From an uncultured PS1 clade bacterium (GTDB taxonomy: Bacteria; Pseudomonadota; Gammaproteobacteria; PS1; Pseudothioglobaceae), in contig CALFDA010000101.1 in assembly GCA_937950605.1 (NCBI GenBank), forward strand, positions 1 to 8,049: a stretch of 8,049 nucleotides of DNA, given 5' to 3'. A program made the position numbers and the translations under genes. Below, one piece after another: positions 1 through 7,121 of the stretch; the stretch's first letter is position 1; the number at the start of each line of letters is the position of its first letter. The notes under the pieces were generated by a model. That model did no database searches. It was not told the DNA's origin and saw only the letters and a list, made by a program, of their open reading frames with translations.

Positions 1-38
1 TTGTTACATCTTATAGGAATTTTCTTGATTATTATTAC

Positions 39-66
39 TTGACTATAAAAAAATAGCCCATATACG
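39..66 (+). promoter_or_regulatory. Candidate sigma-70 promoter upstream of the restriction operon
   Basis: TTGACT at 39-44 matches five of six bases of the -35 consensus. TATACG at 61-66, after a 16-bp spacer, matches four of six bases of the -10 consensus. Transcription from here would leave a leader of about 175 nt before the first gene. A second -10-like hexamer, TATACT at 224-229, lies nearer the start codon but has no convincing -35 partner. Such hexamers are common by chance in AT-rich DNA, so this is only a candidate. Confidence 0.25.
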
Positions 67-120
67 AAAAGTGTGCCTGAAAAAGTGCTCTTATTGATGA
101 CTATTTAAGATACTTGCTTT

Positions 121-166
121 GGGGTAGTATTTATGCTATCCAACATACCCCATATATGATAGTGTA
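121..166 (+). other. Possible structured leader (H-type pseudoknot topology)
   Basis: GGGGTA at 121-126 can pair with TACCCC at 146-151. TATGCTATC at 132-140, inside that loop, can pair with GATAGTGTA at 158-166, outside it, as nine pairs including two G-U wobbles. The interlocked stems give pseudoknot topology. The region lies between the candidate promoter and the first gene, so it could be a leader element, a small RNA or a chance arrangement. I recognise no known riboswitch family here. Confidence 0.2.
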
Positions 167-170
167 TTAT

Positions 171-184
171 GGGACTGTTGCAAA
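171..184 (+). repeat. IS6-family-like terminal inverted repeat, solitary
   Basis: The 14 bases GGGACTGTTGCAAA match 13 of 14 bases of the IS26 terminal inverted repeat as I recall it (GGCACTGTTGCAAA). Other IS6-family ends share the CTGTTGCAAA core. Read in this orientation, the element would extend to the right, but the restriction operon follows instead of a transposase. I found no matching inverted copy elsewhere in the window. It may be a remnant end left by deletion or a chance match; the short imperfect hairpin with 188-193 does not settle which. Confidence 0.3.
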
Positions 185-249
185 TAAAGACCCTAAAATA
201 ACCTAATAAAACATCAGATTTTTTATACTAAATACTTGCGGTTGTTCTC

Positions 250-3200
250 ATGAGTACAAAATTTTTCACTAACCAAGATAAAAACACGCTGTTTAATAAA
301 CTTGATGGCGTTTTGGGTAATAATCCATCTATTAACAATTTTGATATTTTAGTGGGCTATTTTCGCTCATCAGGGTATTTTAAGCTCCGCTCTCTGCTAG
401 ATAATGTTGCTAATATCCGTATCTTAATTGGGATAAATGTTGATAAATTAACACAAGAAAGTCTCTCTCTAGGATTAGCTTATCAAGAAGACCAAGAAAA
501 AGTTGAACAATTATGGCAAGAAAAATTTGCTATTGATATTAAACAAGCCAATTATGATGAACAAACCGAACAAGGGGTAAGGCAATTTATCCAAGATATG
601 TATAGTGGTAAAGTTAGTTTAAGGGCGCACCCTAGCCAAAAAATCCATGCCAAAATATATATATTTCGTCCCGATAAATTTAACGAGCATACTGCCAGTA
701 GCGTGATTACAGGCTCATCTAATTTAACCGATGCAGGTTTAGGTACTCAGCAAACTGCCAATTACGAGTTTAATGTTTTACTGAATAATTATGATGAAGT
801 TAGGTTTGCCACTGATGAGTTTAAAAAGCTTTGGCTTGAAGGTGTGAAGATACCACCAAAAGTTGCTAGAGATAGCCTTAAAAAAACGCACTTAGCAGAT
901 GACATAACGCCTTATGAACTATATTTAAAATGCTTGATTGAGTATTTTGGCAATGAAATTGAGTTTGACCCAAATTCTATTAAAGATTTACCCAATGGCT
1001 TTAAACGTCTATCTTATCAAATGGATGCAGTTAACGAAGGCGGGGAAATGCTTAAAAAACATAATGGCTTTTTTCTTGCTGATGTGGTTGGACTAGGAAA
1101 GACAATAATCGCCACTTTAATTGCTAGACAGTTTATATCTTTAGGTGGACGAAACTACAATCCTAACATTTTATTGATTGTGCCACCAGCCCTAAAACAA
1201 AATTGGGAAGACACTTTAGATAAATTTGAAATTGTAGGTACGGTTAAAATTTTCACTAATGGTAGTTTGCATAAAATCACCAGCCCCAAAGATTACGATA
1301 TGGTAATTGTAGATGAGGCACATAAATTTCGCAATGACACATCTCTAGCATACGATCAACTGCAACAAATTTGTAAAACTAAAACCTCTGCCAATAAAGC
1401 CAAAAAAGTGATGCTAATTTCTGCCACGCCACTTAATAATCGCCCTGATGATTTATACAATCAAATTTTATTATTTCAAGATGGTAATAATTCAACCCTT
1501 GATTTTCCCCTAGCTAGTTTTTTTACTAAAGTAAAGAAAAAATATAAAGAAATCTTACATCTAAACGACAAAAACAAAGCCCAAGAGCAAACAACAAAAC
1601 TTTATGAAGAGATTAGAGAAAGGGTAATAACCCCGCTAATGGTTAGAAGAACGCGCACTGATTTAAAAAATAACAAACGCTATCAAAAGGATTTAAACGA
1701 ACACGGTGTTGTATTTCCTAAAACCACGCCACCAAAGCCAATTTATTATAAATTAAAGCCAAATTTAGAGCATTTATATAAAGATACCATTAAAAAAATA
1801 GACAATAAAAAACAAGATAAAACAGGTTTATTGCACACTCGTTATCGTGCCCTACATTATCTAAAACCAGAACTCAAACAAGAATATGTCCGAGCAGATT
1901 TTATTGCCGAACGCCTAGTGGCAATTATGAAAACTTTGTTATTAAAAAGAATGGACAGCAGTTTTTATGCTTTTAAAGAAACGCTCAATCGCTTTATTCA
2001 ATCATCGAAAAATATGCTCAAAATGATTGAAAATAATAAAATTATTATTGCCCCAAATATTAATATCAATAAATATATTTTGGAAGATAAAGAGGCAGAG
2101 TTACTAGAATTGCTTGCTAATGAATCTTTAACTGACCCCAGTATTGTTATTGTTAAAAAAGATGATATGGAAACAGGTTTTGTTGAAGGCGTGCAACACG
2201 ACTATGAAATACTTAAAAATTTAAAATCAGCGTGGGACAAAATCACCTTTGACCCAAAGATAGATAAATTTTTACAACAACTACCTGTCTTTTTAGACAA
2301 AGCCAAAAATCCTGAGCAAAAAATCCTTATCTTTACCGAAAGCACTGATACGATGAAATATTTATCGCGCAAAATAGCCAAGACTGATTATCGTAATAAA
2401 TTTTTAGAAGTGAATGCCAATAATCGCGACAAAGTAAAGCAGAAAATAAGTCAAAATTTTGATGCTAACACAGCACTGAATAACAAAAAAAACGATTACC
2501 AAATTATCCTAACCACTGATGTTTTAGCGGAAGGCGTTAATTTGCATCGTGCTAATACTATTATCAATTATGACACCCCTTGGAATGCTACTAAACTGAT
2601 GCAACGCATGGGCAGGGTTAATCGCATTGGGCAAATGGCAAGCCATATTTTTGTTTATAACTTTTATCCTACCGCCCAAATTAATGACGATATTGGTTTG
2701 GAGAAAAAAGCCCTGATTAAACTTCAAGCCTTTCATAGTGCATTGGGGGAAGATTCACAAATTTATTCCATAAATGAAGAAGTGGATAATTATGGTATTT
2801 TTGATGAAAATATTCAAGAGCAAAAGAATGAAATAATCCCATTTTTAGAAGAAATTAGAAATTTTAAACAGCAAAATCCAGAAGATTACAAGCGTATTAA
2901 GGATTTGCCTAGCAAAGTGAGATGTGGCGTTAAAAACCAGCAATTTAAAAATCAAACATTAGTTTTTGCACGCACAGAAGACAAGGCAAGCAGTCGTTTT
3001 TACAAGGTTGTAGATAAAAACCAAATTGAAAATTATGGATTCATTAAAACTGCAAAATTATTAAAATGCACTAAAGACACTCAAGCGACAACACTACACC
3101 AACAACATCACCCACAAGTACTATCCGCCTTAGAGCAATTTGAAACCGAAACAAAACAAAATATTATTGATAAAACACACAATAAATTTTTATCACCCAC

Positions 3201-3498
3201 TGATAAAAAAGCCATTATTTTTTTGAAAGCATTTGCTAAATCATCTAGCACTAAAGAGCAAGAAAAATTAAAACAAGCCATCTGGCAAATTGAAAATAAA
3301 CGCTTTCCACCATTAGTGAAAAAGATTAATAAATTAAAAAAAAATAGCAAAGGCATTAAACCGTTAGTGGTTTTAGAAAAACTGCTAAACATTATTAAAG
3401 ACTACAACGATGATAGCCATATTGCAACCGAATTAACCCAAGAAAACGCCAACATACAAACCAAACCAACTATTGTTATCTCACAATCCTATGTCTAA
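250..3498 (+). CDS. PLD-nuclease/SNF2-type helicase fusion, restriction subunit of an R-M system
   Basis: Predicted ATP-dependent DNA translocase and nuclease of a restriction-modification system, cytoplasmic, 1082 residues. The N-terminal domain (about 1-200) is phospholipase-D-like: H133-x-K135, then GSSN at 155-158 and E173, the spacing of BfiI/NgoFVII-type metal-independent nucleases. The helicase follows. RecA domain 1 has Walker A GLGKT (281-285), DEAH (355-358) and SAT (391-393). A helical insertion of roughly 200 residues separates it from RecA domain 2, with ILIFTES (692-698), TDVLAEG (756-762) and QRMGRVNRIGQ (785-795), the last typical of SNF2 proteins. Residues 850-1082 are lysine-rich, helical and unrecognised; they may contact DNA or the partner methylase. 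ATG at 250 is the first possible start, since the frame has a stop at 229, and no Shine-Dalgarno is evident. The last 8 bp overlap the methylase gene. Nuclease and helicase domains are clear; the restriction role is inferred from the neighbour. Confidence 0.88.
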   Translation: MSTKFFTNQDKNTLFNKLDGVLGNNPSINNFDILVGYFRSSGYFKLRSLLDNVANIRILIGINVDKLTQESLSLGLAYQEDQEKVEQLWQEKFAIDIKQANYDEQTEQGVRQFIQDMYSGKVSLRAHPSQKIHAKIYIFRPDKFNEHTASSVITGSSNLTDAGLGTQQTANYEFNVLLNNYDEVRFATDEFKKLWLEGVKIPPKVARDSLKKTHLADDITPYELYLKCLIEYFGNEIEFDPNSIKDLPNGFKRLSYQMDAVNEGGEMLKKHNGFFLADVVGLGKTIIATLIARQFISLGGRNYNPNILLIVPPALKQNWEDTLDKFEIVGTVKIFTNGSLHKITSPKDYDMVIVDEAHKFRNDTSLAYDQLQQICKTKTSANKAKKVMLISATPLNNRPDDLYNQILLFQDGNNSTLDFPLASFFTKVKKKYKEILHLNDKNKAQEQTTKLYEEIRERVITPLMVRRTRTDLKNNKRYQKDLNEHGVVFPKTTPPKPIYYKLKPNLEHLYKDTIKKIDNKKQDKTGLLHTRYRALHYLKPELKQEYVRADFIAERLVAIMKTLLLKRMDSSFYAFKETLNRFIQSSKNMLKMIENNKIIIAPNININKYILEDKEAELLELLANESLTDPSIVIVKKDDMETGFVEGVQHDYEILKNLKSAWDKITFDPKIDKFLQQLPVFLDKAKNPEQKILIFTESTDTMKYLSRKIAKTDYRNKFLEVNANNRDKVKQKISQNFDANTALNNKKNDYQIILTTDVLAEGVNLHRANTIINYDTPWNATKLMQRMGRVNRIGQMASHIFVYNFYPTAQINDDIGLEKKALIKLQAFHSALGEDSQIYSINEEVDNYGIFDENIQEQKNEIIPFLEEIRNFKQQNPEDYKRIKDLPSKVRCGVKNQQFKNQTLVFARTEDKASSRFYKVVDKNQIENYGFIKTAKLLKCTKDTQATTLHQQHHPQVLSALEQFETETKQNIIDKTHNKFLSPTDKKAIIFLKAFAKSSSTKEQEKLKQAIWQIENKRFPPLVKKINKLKKNSKGIKPLVVLEKLLNIIKDYNDDSHIATELTQENANIQTKPTIVISQSYV

Positions 3499-6400
3499 AG
3501 AATTAACCGAGCAAGTTTTAAAACAAGCCTACAACAGAAAAAATTATTTACATTTTTTAACGGATAAATTTAATTTTTCTAAATTTATTAAACCAGTTAC
3601 TATTGACAATAGCAATATTGAAAAAAATATTGAAAAAAATATTGAAAGTTTTGAACAATTAGGATTTATAACTACTGCTGATGACAATAAATTACCTGTG
3701 TTTGAAATTCACATCAAACCCAATACCAATCTTGCAAGAAACCGTGTGCAATTACGCAATTTAGTTGCCAAACAAATCCAAACCCAAGATGGCGCAATCG
3801 CTGTTTATGTAGATGAGAAAAACCAACAATGGCGATTTAGTTTTATTGCCATTGAATACAAATTTGATGATGGCATAAAGAAAACACAAACAGCCAGCAA
3901 ACGCTTTACCTATCTTTTAGGTGAAGAGGCGCAAGTAAGAACCGCCAACCAGCGTTTTAATAAGCTTAACCGACAATCAACCCTAGACGATTTAAAAACC
4001 GCATTTGCAGTGGAAGGGCTGAATCAAGAATTCTACCAAAAACTTTATACATGGTATGACAAAGCCCAAAATCGAGTTATATTTCCTAATGATGAGCATG
4101 CAAAAAATCATATTCAAATTAGTTTAATTCGTTTTTTAACTCGGATTTTATTTGTCTGGTTTTTAAAAGAGAAAAAACTTATTAACAAAGATTTATTTGA
4201 TTTAGAAGAAATAAAAAAGTTGATTGACTATAAAGAAGACAACAGTTTTTATAAAGCGATTTTGCAAAATTTATTTTTTGCTACACTCAATCGCCAAATA
4301 ACCGATAGAGGGTTTCGTAAAACCACTGATGGTAAAGCCAATAATACCAATTATCTCGCCACTAATATTTATCGTTATCAAAATTATTTTAAAGACAATA
4401 ATGAAAACAACATTACGGCACTATTCGAACAAACACCATTTTTAAATGGTGGATTATTTGAATGTTTAGACCGTGAAGCCACAGAAGACAAAGAAAAGCA
4501 ACAATACCAACAAAATAAAAATAGTCGCAAGGTTGGTAGTGCTATTCGTATTGATGGTTTTTCTGACAACGCTGACAACGCTGATAACGAATTACGCTTT
4601 GATAATCAACTACTATTTAATGATAACGAGCAAGATTTAGGACTGATTGATTTATTTAACCAATATCAATTTACCATTGAAGAATCCACCCCAACCGATA
4701 TTGAAGTAGCACTAGACCCCGAATTATTAGGCAAAATATTCGAGAATTTATTAGCAACCTACAATCCAGAAACAGGCGAGCAAGCCCGCAAGGCTACGGG
4801 CAGTTTTTACACCCCAAGAGAGATTGTGAACTATATGGTAGACCAGAGTCTAAAACAACATTTTAAAACTCATACCAATTTAGATAAAGCGAAAATAAGT
4901 AATTTATTCACTGAAAAACAACATTCTTTAAACAATGCAGAAATAAAAACCCTCATTAGCACCATTAATGCTCTAAAAATCCTCGATCCCGCTGTGGGCA
5001 GTGGTGCTTATCCAATGGGAATCTTACAAAGATTAGTTTTTATCTTAGACAAAATAGACCCAGAAAATCAACATTTCAAGCAGCAAGAGTTAGAAAAATT
5101 ACCAGATTTATATTCTGTTGAACAAGATTTAAAAACCGTAGAAAAAATCAGCGATACAAAAGCCAAACAAAAAGCAGCCGCAGAATTAAAACATAGAAAA
5201 CAACAAATTGAAGATAAATTCCAAAACCAAGACCATAATTATTTGCGTAAATTATATTTGATTGAAAACTGTATTTACGGTGTGGATATTCAACAGATTG
5301 CCATTCAAATCTGCAAACTACGCTTTTTTATCAGCCTCACCATTGAACAACAACCAAACGATAATAAAAATAATAATTTCGGCATCACGCCTTTACCGAA
5401 CCTAGATTATCATTTTGAAACAGGTAATTCTTTAATTGGTCTACCAAAAAATTATAATACTAAGTCTATTCAAATTTTATTAGAAGAAATTCAACCCTTA
5501 AAACATCAGTTTTTTTATGAAAACGAACATGATAAGAGGCAAAAATTAAAAGACGACATAAAAGGGAAAATCAGTAACTGTTATCAAACCTTAGAAAATT
5601 CTTTGGGTTATAAAATTGATTTTGATTTTAAAATTGATTTTAGTGAGGTATTTAATAAATCTGATGGTTTTGATATTGTCATTGGCAATCCGCCTTATAT
5701 TCGCCAAGAAAAAATCAAACAATGGAAAGAAAAATTTAAACTTTCATTTCAAACCTTTACAGGCACCGCTGATATTTACACTTATTTTTATGAAAAAGGT
5801 TTTAATCTTTTAAGCAAAAAAGGGCATTTGTGCTACATTACTTCTAACAAATGGATGCGTGCTAAATATGGCGAAAAATTACGCTATTTTTTCAAAAACC
5901 ACACAGGCTTAAAACAAATTATTGATTTTGAGGGCAAGCAAATTTTTGACAATGCCACAGTAGATACCAACATTTTACTTTGTGGCAAACAAACAACAAA
6001 TAATTTTAATTATCAAAAACAATTACCTAATAAGAGCAATCCATTTTTTACAATGGCAGTTAAAGATTTATCAAATAATGCCTACACCCTACAACCGCCA
6101 GCAATTTTAGCCCTAAAGCGCAAAATAGAAAAAATCGGCACGCCCTTAAAAGATTGGGATATTAGCATTTATCGCGGGGTATTAACAGGGTTTAACAAAG
6201 CATTTATTATTGATAATAAAACTAAAGATATATTATGCAAATCAGATCCAAAATCTTGCGAGATTATCAAGCCGATTTTACGCGGTAGGGATATAAAAGC
6301 GTATGAGAGTAATTGGGCTGGGTTGTGGATAATCAATACTCATAATGGTTATAAAAATAATTTAGCAATAAATATTGACAATTATCCTGCTATCAAACAA

Positions 6401-6904
6401 CACCTAAATCAATACTATCCACAACTTGTAAAACGATGCGACCAAGGCAAAACACCGTATAACTTGCGGAATTGTGCTTATTTACAAGAATTTGAAAAAG
6501 AGAAAATTGTTTATTCAGAGATAGTGCAACAACCACAATTTTATTTTGATGATAAAAATTATTATATTGAAGCAACTGCTTTTATTATTAATGGTAAAAA
6601 TCTTAAATTTTTAATTGCATTATTGCATTCAAATTTAATTACTTATGTGTTTAAATTTTTTTATGCTGGTGGTGGATTAGGTGTCAATGGCTATAGATAT
6701 AAAAAAGTTTTTATAGAACAGTTACCAATCCCGCAAATCTCAAAATCCAAGCAACAACCTTTTATAAAATTAGTCGATAAAATCATCTACGCTAAACAAC
6801 ACGGCAAAGATACCACTGCCTTACAACAGCAAATAGACAACATGGTTTATCAACTCTACAACTTAAGCACTGATGAAATAAAAATCATCAAAGCCTCAAA
6901 ATAA
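3491..6904 (+). CDS. Eco57I-type N6-adenine DNA methyltransferase with TaqI-like specificity domain
   Basis: Predicted SAM-dependent adenine methyltransferase and specificity subunit, 1137 residues. An N-terminal domain (about 1-160) of unknown role precedes a helical region. The catalytic core begins with GSFYTPREIV (437-446, motif X). It continues with SAM-binding motif I, DPAVGSG (499-505); a charged, probably coiled-coil insertion (about 520-585); acidic motif II, YGVDI (596-600); and the catalytic IGNPPY (731-736, motif IV, NPPY class for N6-adenine). The order X-I-IV is that of gamma-class enzymes such as Eco57I and TaqI. Residues about 890-1085 form one TaqI-like target-recognition domain, including YRGVLTGFNKAF (894-905), LRGRDIKAY and a FIEQLPIP end. 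I chose ATG 3491 over an in-frame TTG at 3473: it gives an 8-bp overlap with the helicase gene, consistent with translational coupling. Neither start has a Shine-Dalgarno. The reading frame is intact. With one recognition domain, marking of a single strand of an asymmetric site is likely. Confidence 0.9.
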   Translation: MSKELTEQVLKQAYNRKNYLHFLTDKFNFSKFIKPVTIDNSNIEKNIEKNIESFEQLGFITTADDNKLPVFEIHIKPNTNLARNRVQLRNLVAKQIQTQDGAIAVYVDEKNQQWRFSFIAIEYKFDDGIKKTQTASKRFTYLLGEEAQVRTANQRFNKLNRQSTLDDLKTAFAVEGLNQEFYQKLYTWYDKAQNRVIFPNDEHAKNHIQISLIRFLTRILFVWFLKEKKLINKDLFDLEEIKKLIDYKEDNSFYKAILQNLFFATLNRQITDRGFRKTTDGKANNTNYLATNIYRYQNYFKDNNENNITALFEQTPFLNGGLFECLDREATEDKEKQQYQQNKNSRKVGSAIRIDGFSDNADNADNELRFDNQLLFNDNEQDLGLIDLFNQYQFTIEESTPTDIEVALDPELLGKIFENLLATYNPETGEQARKATGSFYTPREIVNYMVDQSLKQHFKTHTNLDKAKISNLFTEKQHSLNNAEIKTLISTINALKILDPAVGSGAYPMGILQRLVFILDKIDPENQHFKQQELEKLPDLYSVEQDLKTVEKISDTKAKQKAAAELKHRKQQIEDKFQNQDHNYLRKLYLIENCIYGVDIQQIAIQICKLRFFISLTIEQQPNDNKNNNFGITPLPNLDYHFETGNSLIGLPKNYNTKSIQILLEEIQPLKHQFFYENEHDKRQKLKDDIKGKISNCYQTLENSLGYKIDFDFKIDFSEVFNKSDGFDIVIGNPPYIRQEKIKQWKEKFKLSFQTFTGTADIYTYFYEKGFNLLSKKGHLCYITSNKWMRAKYGEKLRYFFKNHTGLKQIIDFEGKQIFDNATVDTNILLCGKQTTNNFNYQKQLPNKSNPFFTMAVKDLSNNAYTLQPPAILALKRKIEKIGTPLKDWDISIYRGVLTGFNKAFIIDNKTKDILCKSDPKSCEIIKPILRGRDIKAYESNWAGLWIINTHNGYKNNLAINIDNYPAIKQHLNQYYPQLVKRCDQGKTPYNLRNCAYLQEFEKEKIVYSEIVQQPQFYFDDKNYYIEATAFIINGKNLKFLIALLHSNLITYVFKFFYAGGGLGVNGYRYKKVFIEQLPIPQISKSKQQPFIKLVDKIIYAKQHGKDTTALQQQIDNMVYQLYNLSTDEIKIIKASK
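3614..3646 (+). repeat. 12-bp in-frame tandem repeat in the methyltransferase gene
   Basis: The unit AATATTGAAAAA occurs just under three times (3614-3625, 3626-3637, 3638-3646) and encodes IEKN-IEKN-IE at about residues 43-52. The period is a multiple of three, so copy-number change would lengthen or shorten a linker near the N-terminus without shifting the frame. Confidence 0.75.
4563..4589 (+). repeat. 9-bp in-frame tandem repeat in the methyltransferase gene
   Basis: Three copies of CTGACAACG, the third reading CTGATAACG, encode DNADNADN (residues 359-366). They lie in a hydrophilic linker ahead of the methyltransferase core. Unit changes keep the frame and lie outside the catalytic motifs. 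Confidence 0.7.
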
Positions 6905-6907
6905 TCC

Positions 6908-6940
6908 AAGCAATTATATTATTGCTTTTGTTTTGTTTTG
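6908..6940 (+). terminator. Intrinsic terminator of the restriction-modification operon
   Basis: AAGCAAT (6908-6914) and ATTGCTT (6921-6927) form a 7-bp stem with a 6-nt loop, starting 4 nt after the methylase stop codon. A T-rich tract interrupted by single Gs follows. The stem is AT-rich and the tail imperfect, so strength is uncertain. On the minus strand the hairpin lacks a U-tract, so it is a weaker candidate terminator for the convergent gene. Confidence 0.6.
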
Positions 6941-6971
6941 TCTTGTTCTAACTTGGCTTGCGTGAAAATAA

Positions 6972-7121
6972 TTAATCGCTAATCAAAATCATGTTGTTCT
7001 GTTCTTTTTGTGTTAGATTGAATCCTATTGGAAATTTTGTTTTAGGTGAATATTTTGCCCCTTCTAAACGAGTTCTACTATTAATCAATTCTTTATTTGA
7101 TAAATCAGCACCCCTTAAATC
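6972..7121 (-). pseudogene. Detached 3' end of the pentapeptide-repeat gene, after a frameshift
   Basis: Just past the TGA at 7120-7122, another minus-strand frame continues the same repeat array. It gives DLRG-ADLSN and then 40 residues including a YSPKTKFPIGF segment, ending at TAA 6974-6972. A segment of the form Y-x-x-x-T-x-FP-x-GF just after the repeats is, in my recollection, the usual C-terminal tail of pentapeptide-repeat proteins, so this is the original C-terminus. Adding two bases (GC) before position 7122 would restore the 15-bp unit and join the two parts into a protein of at least 359 residues. The break could be a real mutation or a sequencing error; recoding is less likely. 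Confidence 0.8.

Noticed and set aside
2524..2736. Minus-strand reading frame of 70 codons
   Set aside because: It lies inside helicase motifs V and VI on the opposite strand, which are clearly coding.
3108..3392. Minus-strand reading frame of 94 codons rich in phenylalanine
   Set aside because: It is an antisense shadow of the lysine-rich helicase tail; F and L runs are what AAA/TTA-rich coding gives on the other strand.
3473..3490. Upstream TTG start for the methyltransferase
   Set aside because: It would add six residues with no better ribosome binding site; ATG 3491 gives the common short overlap for coupled genes.
4384..4578. Minus-strand reading frame of 64 codons
   Set aside because: It is antisense to the methyltransferase linker, with no start signal or recognisable protein features.
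5616..5813. Plus-strand reading frame of 65 codons
   Set aside because: It overlaps the NPPY region of the methyltransferase out of frame, and its hydrophobicity comes from ATT/TTA composition.
6393..6575. Minus-strand reading frame of 60 codons
   Set aside because: It is antisense to the target-recognition domain and has no supporting signal.
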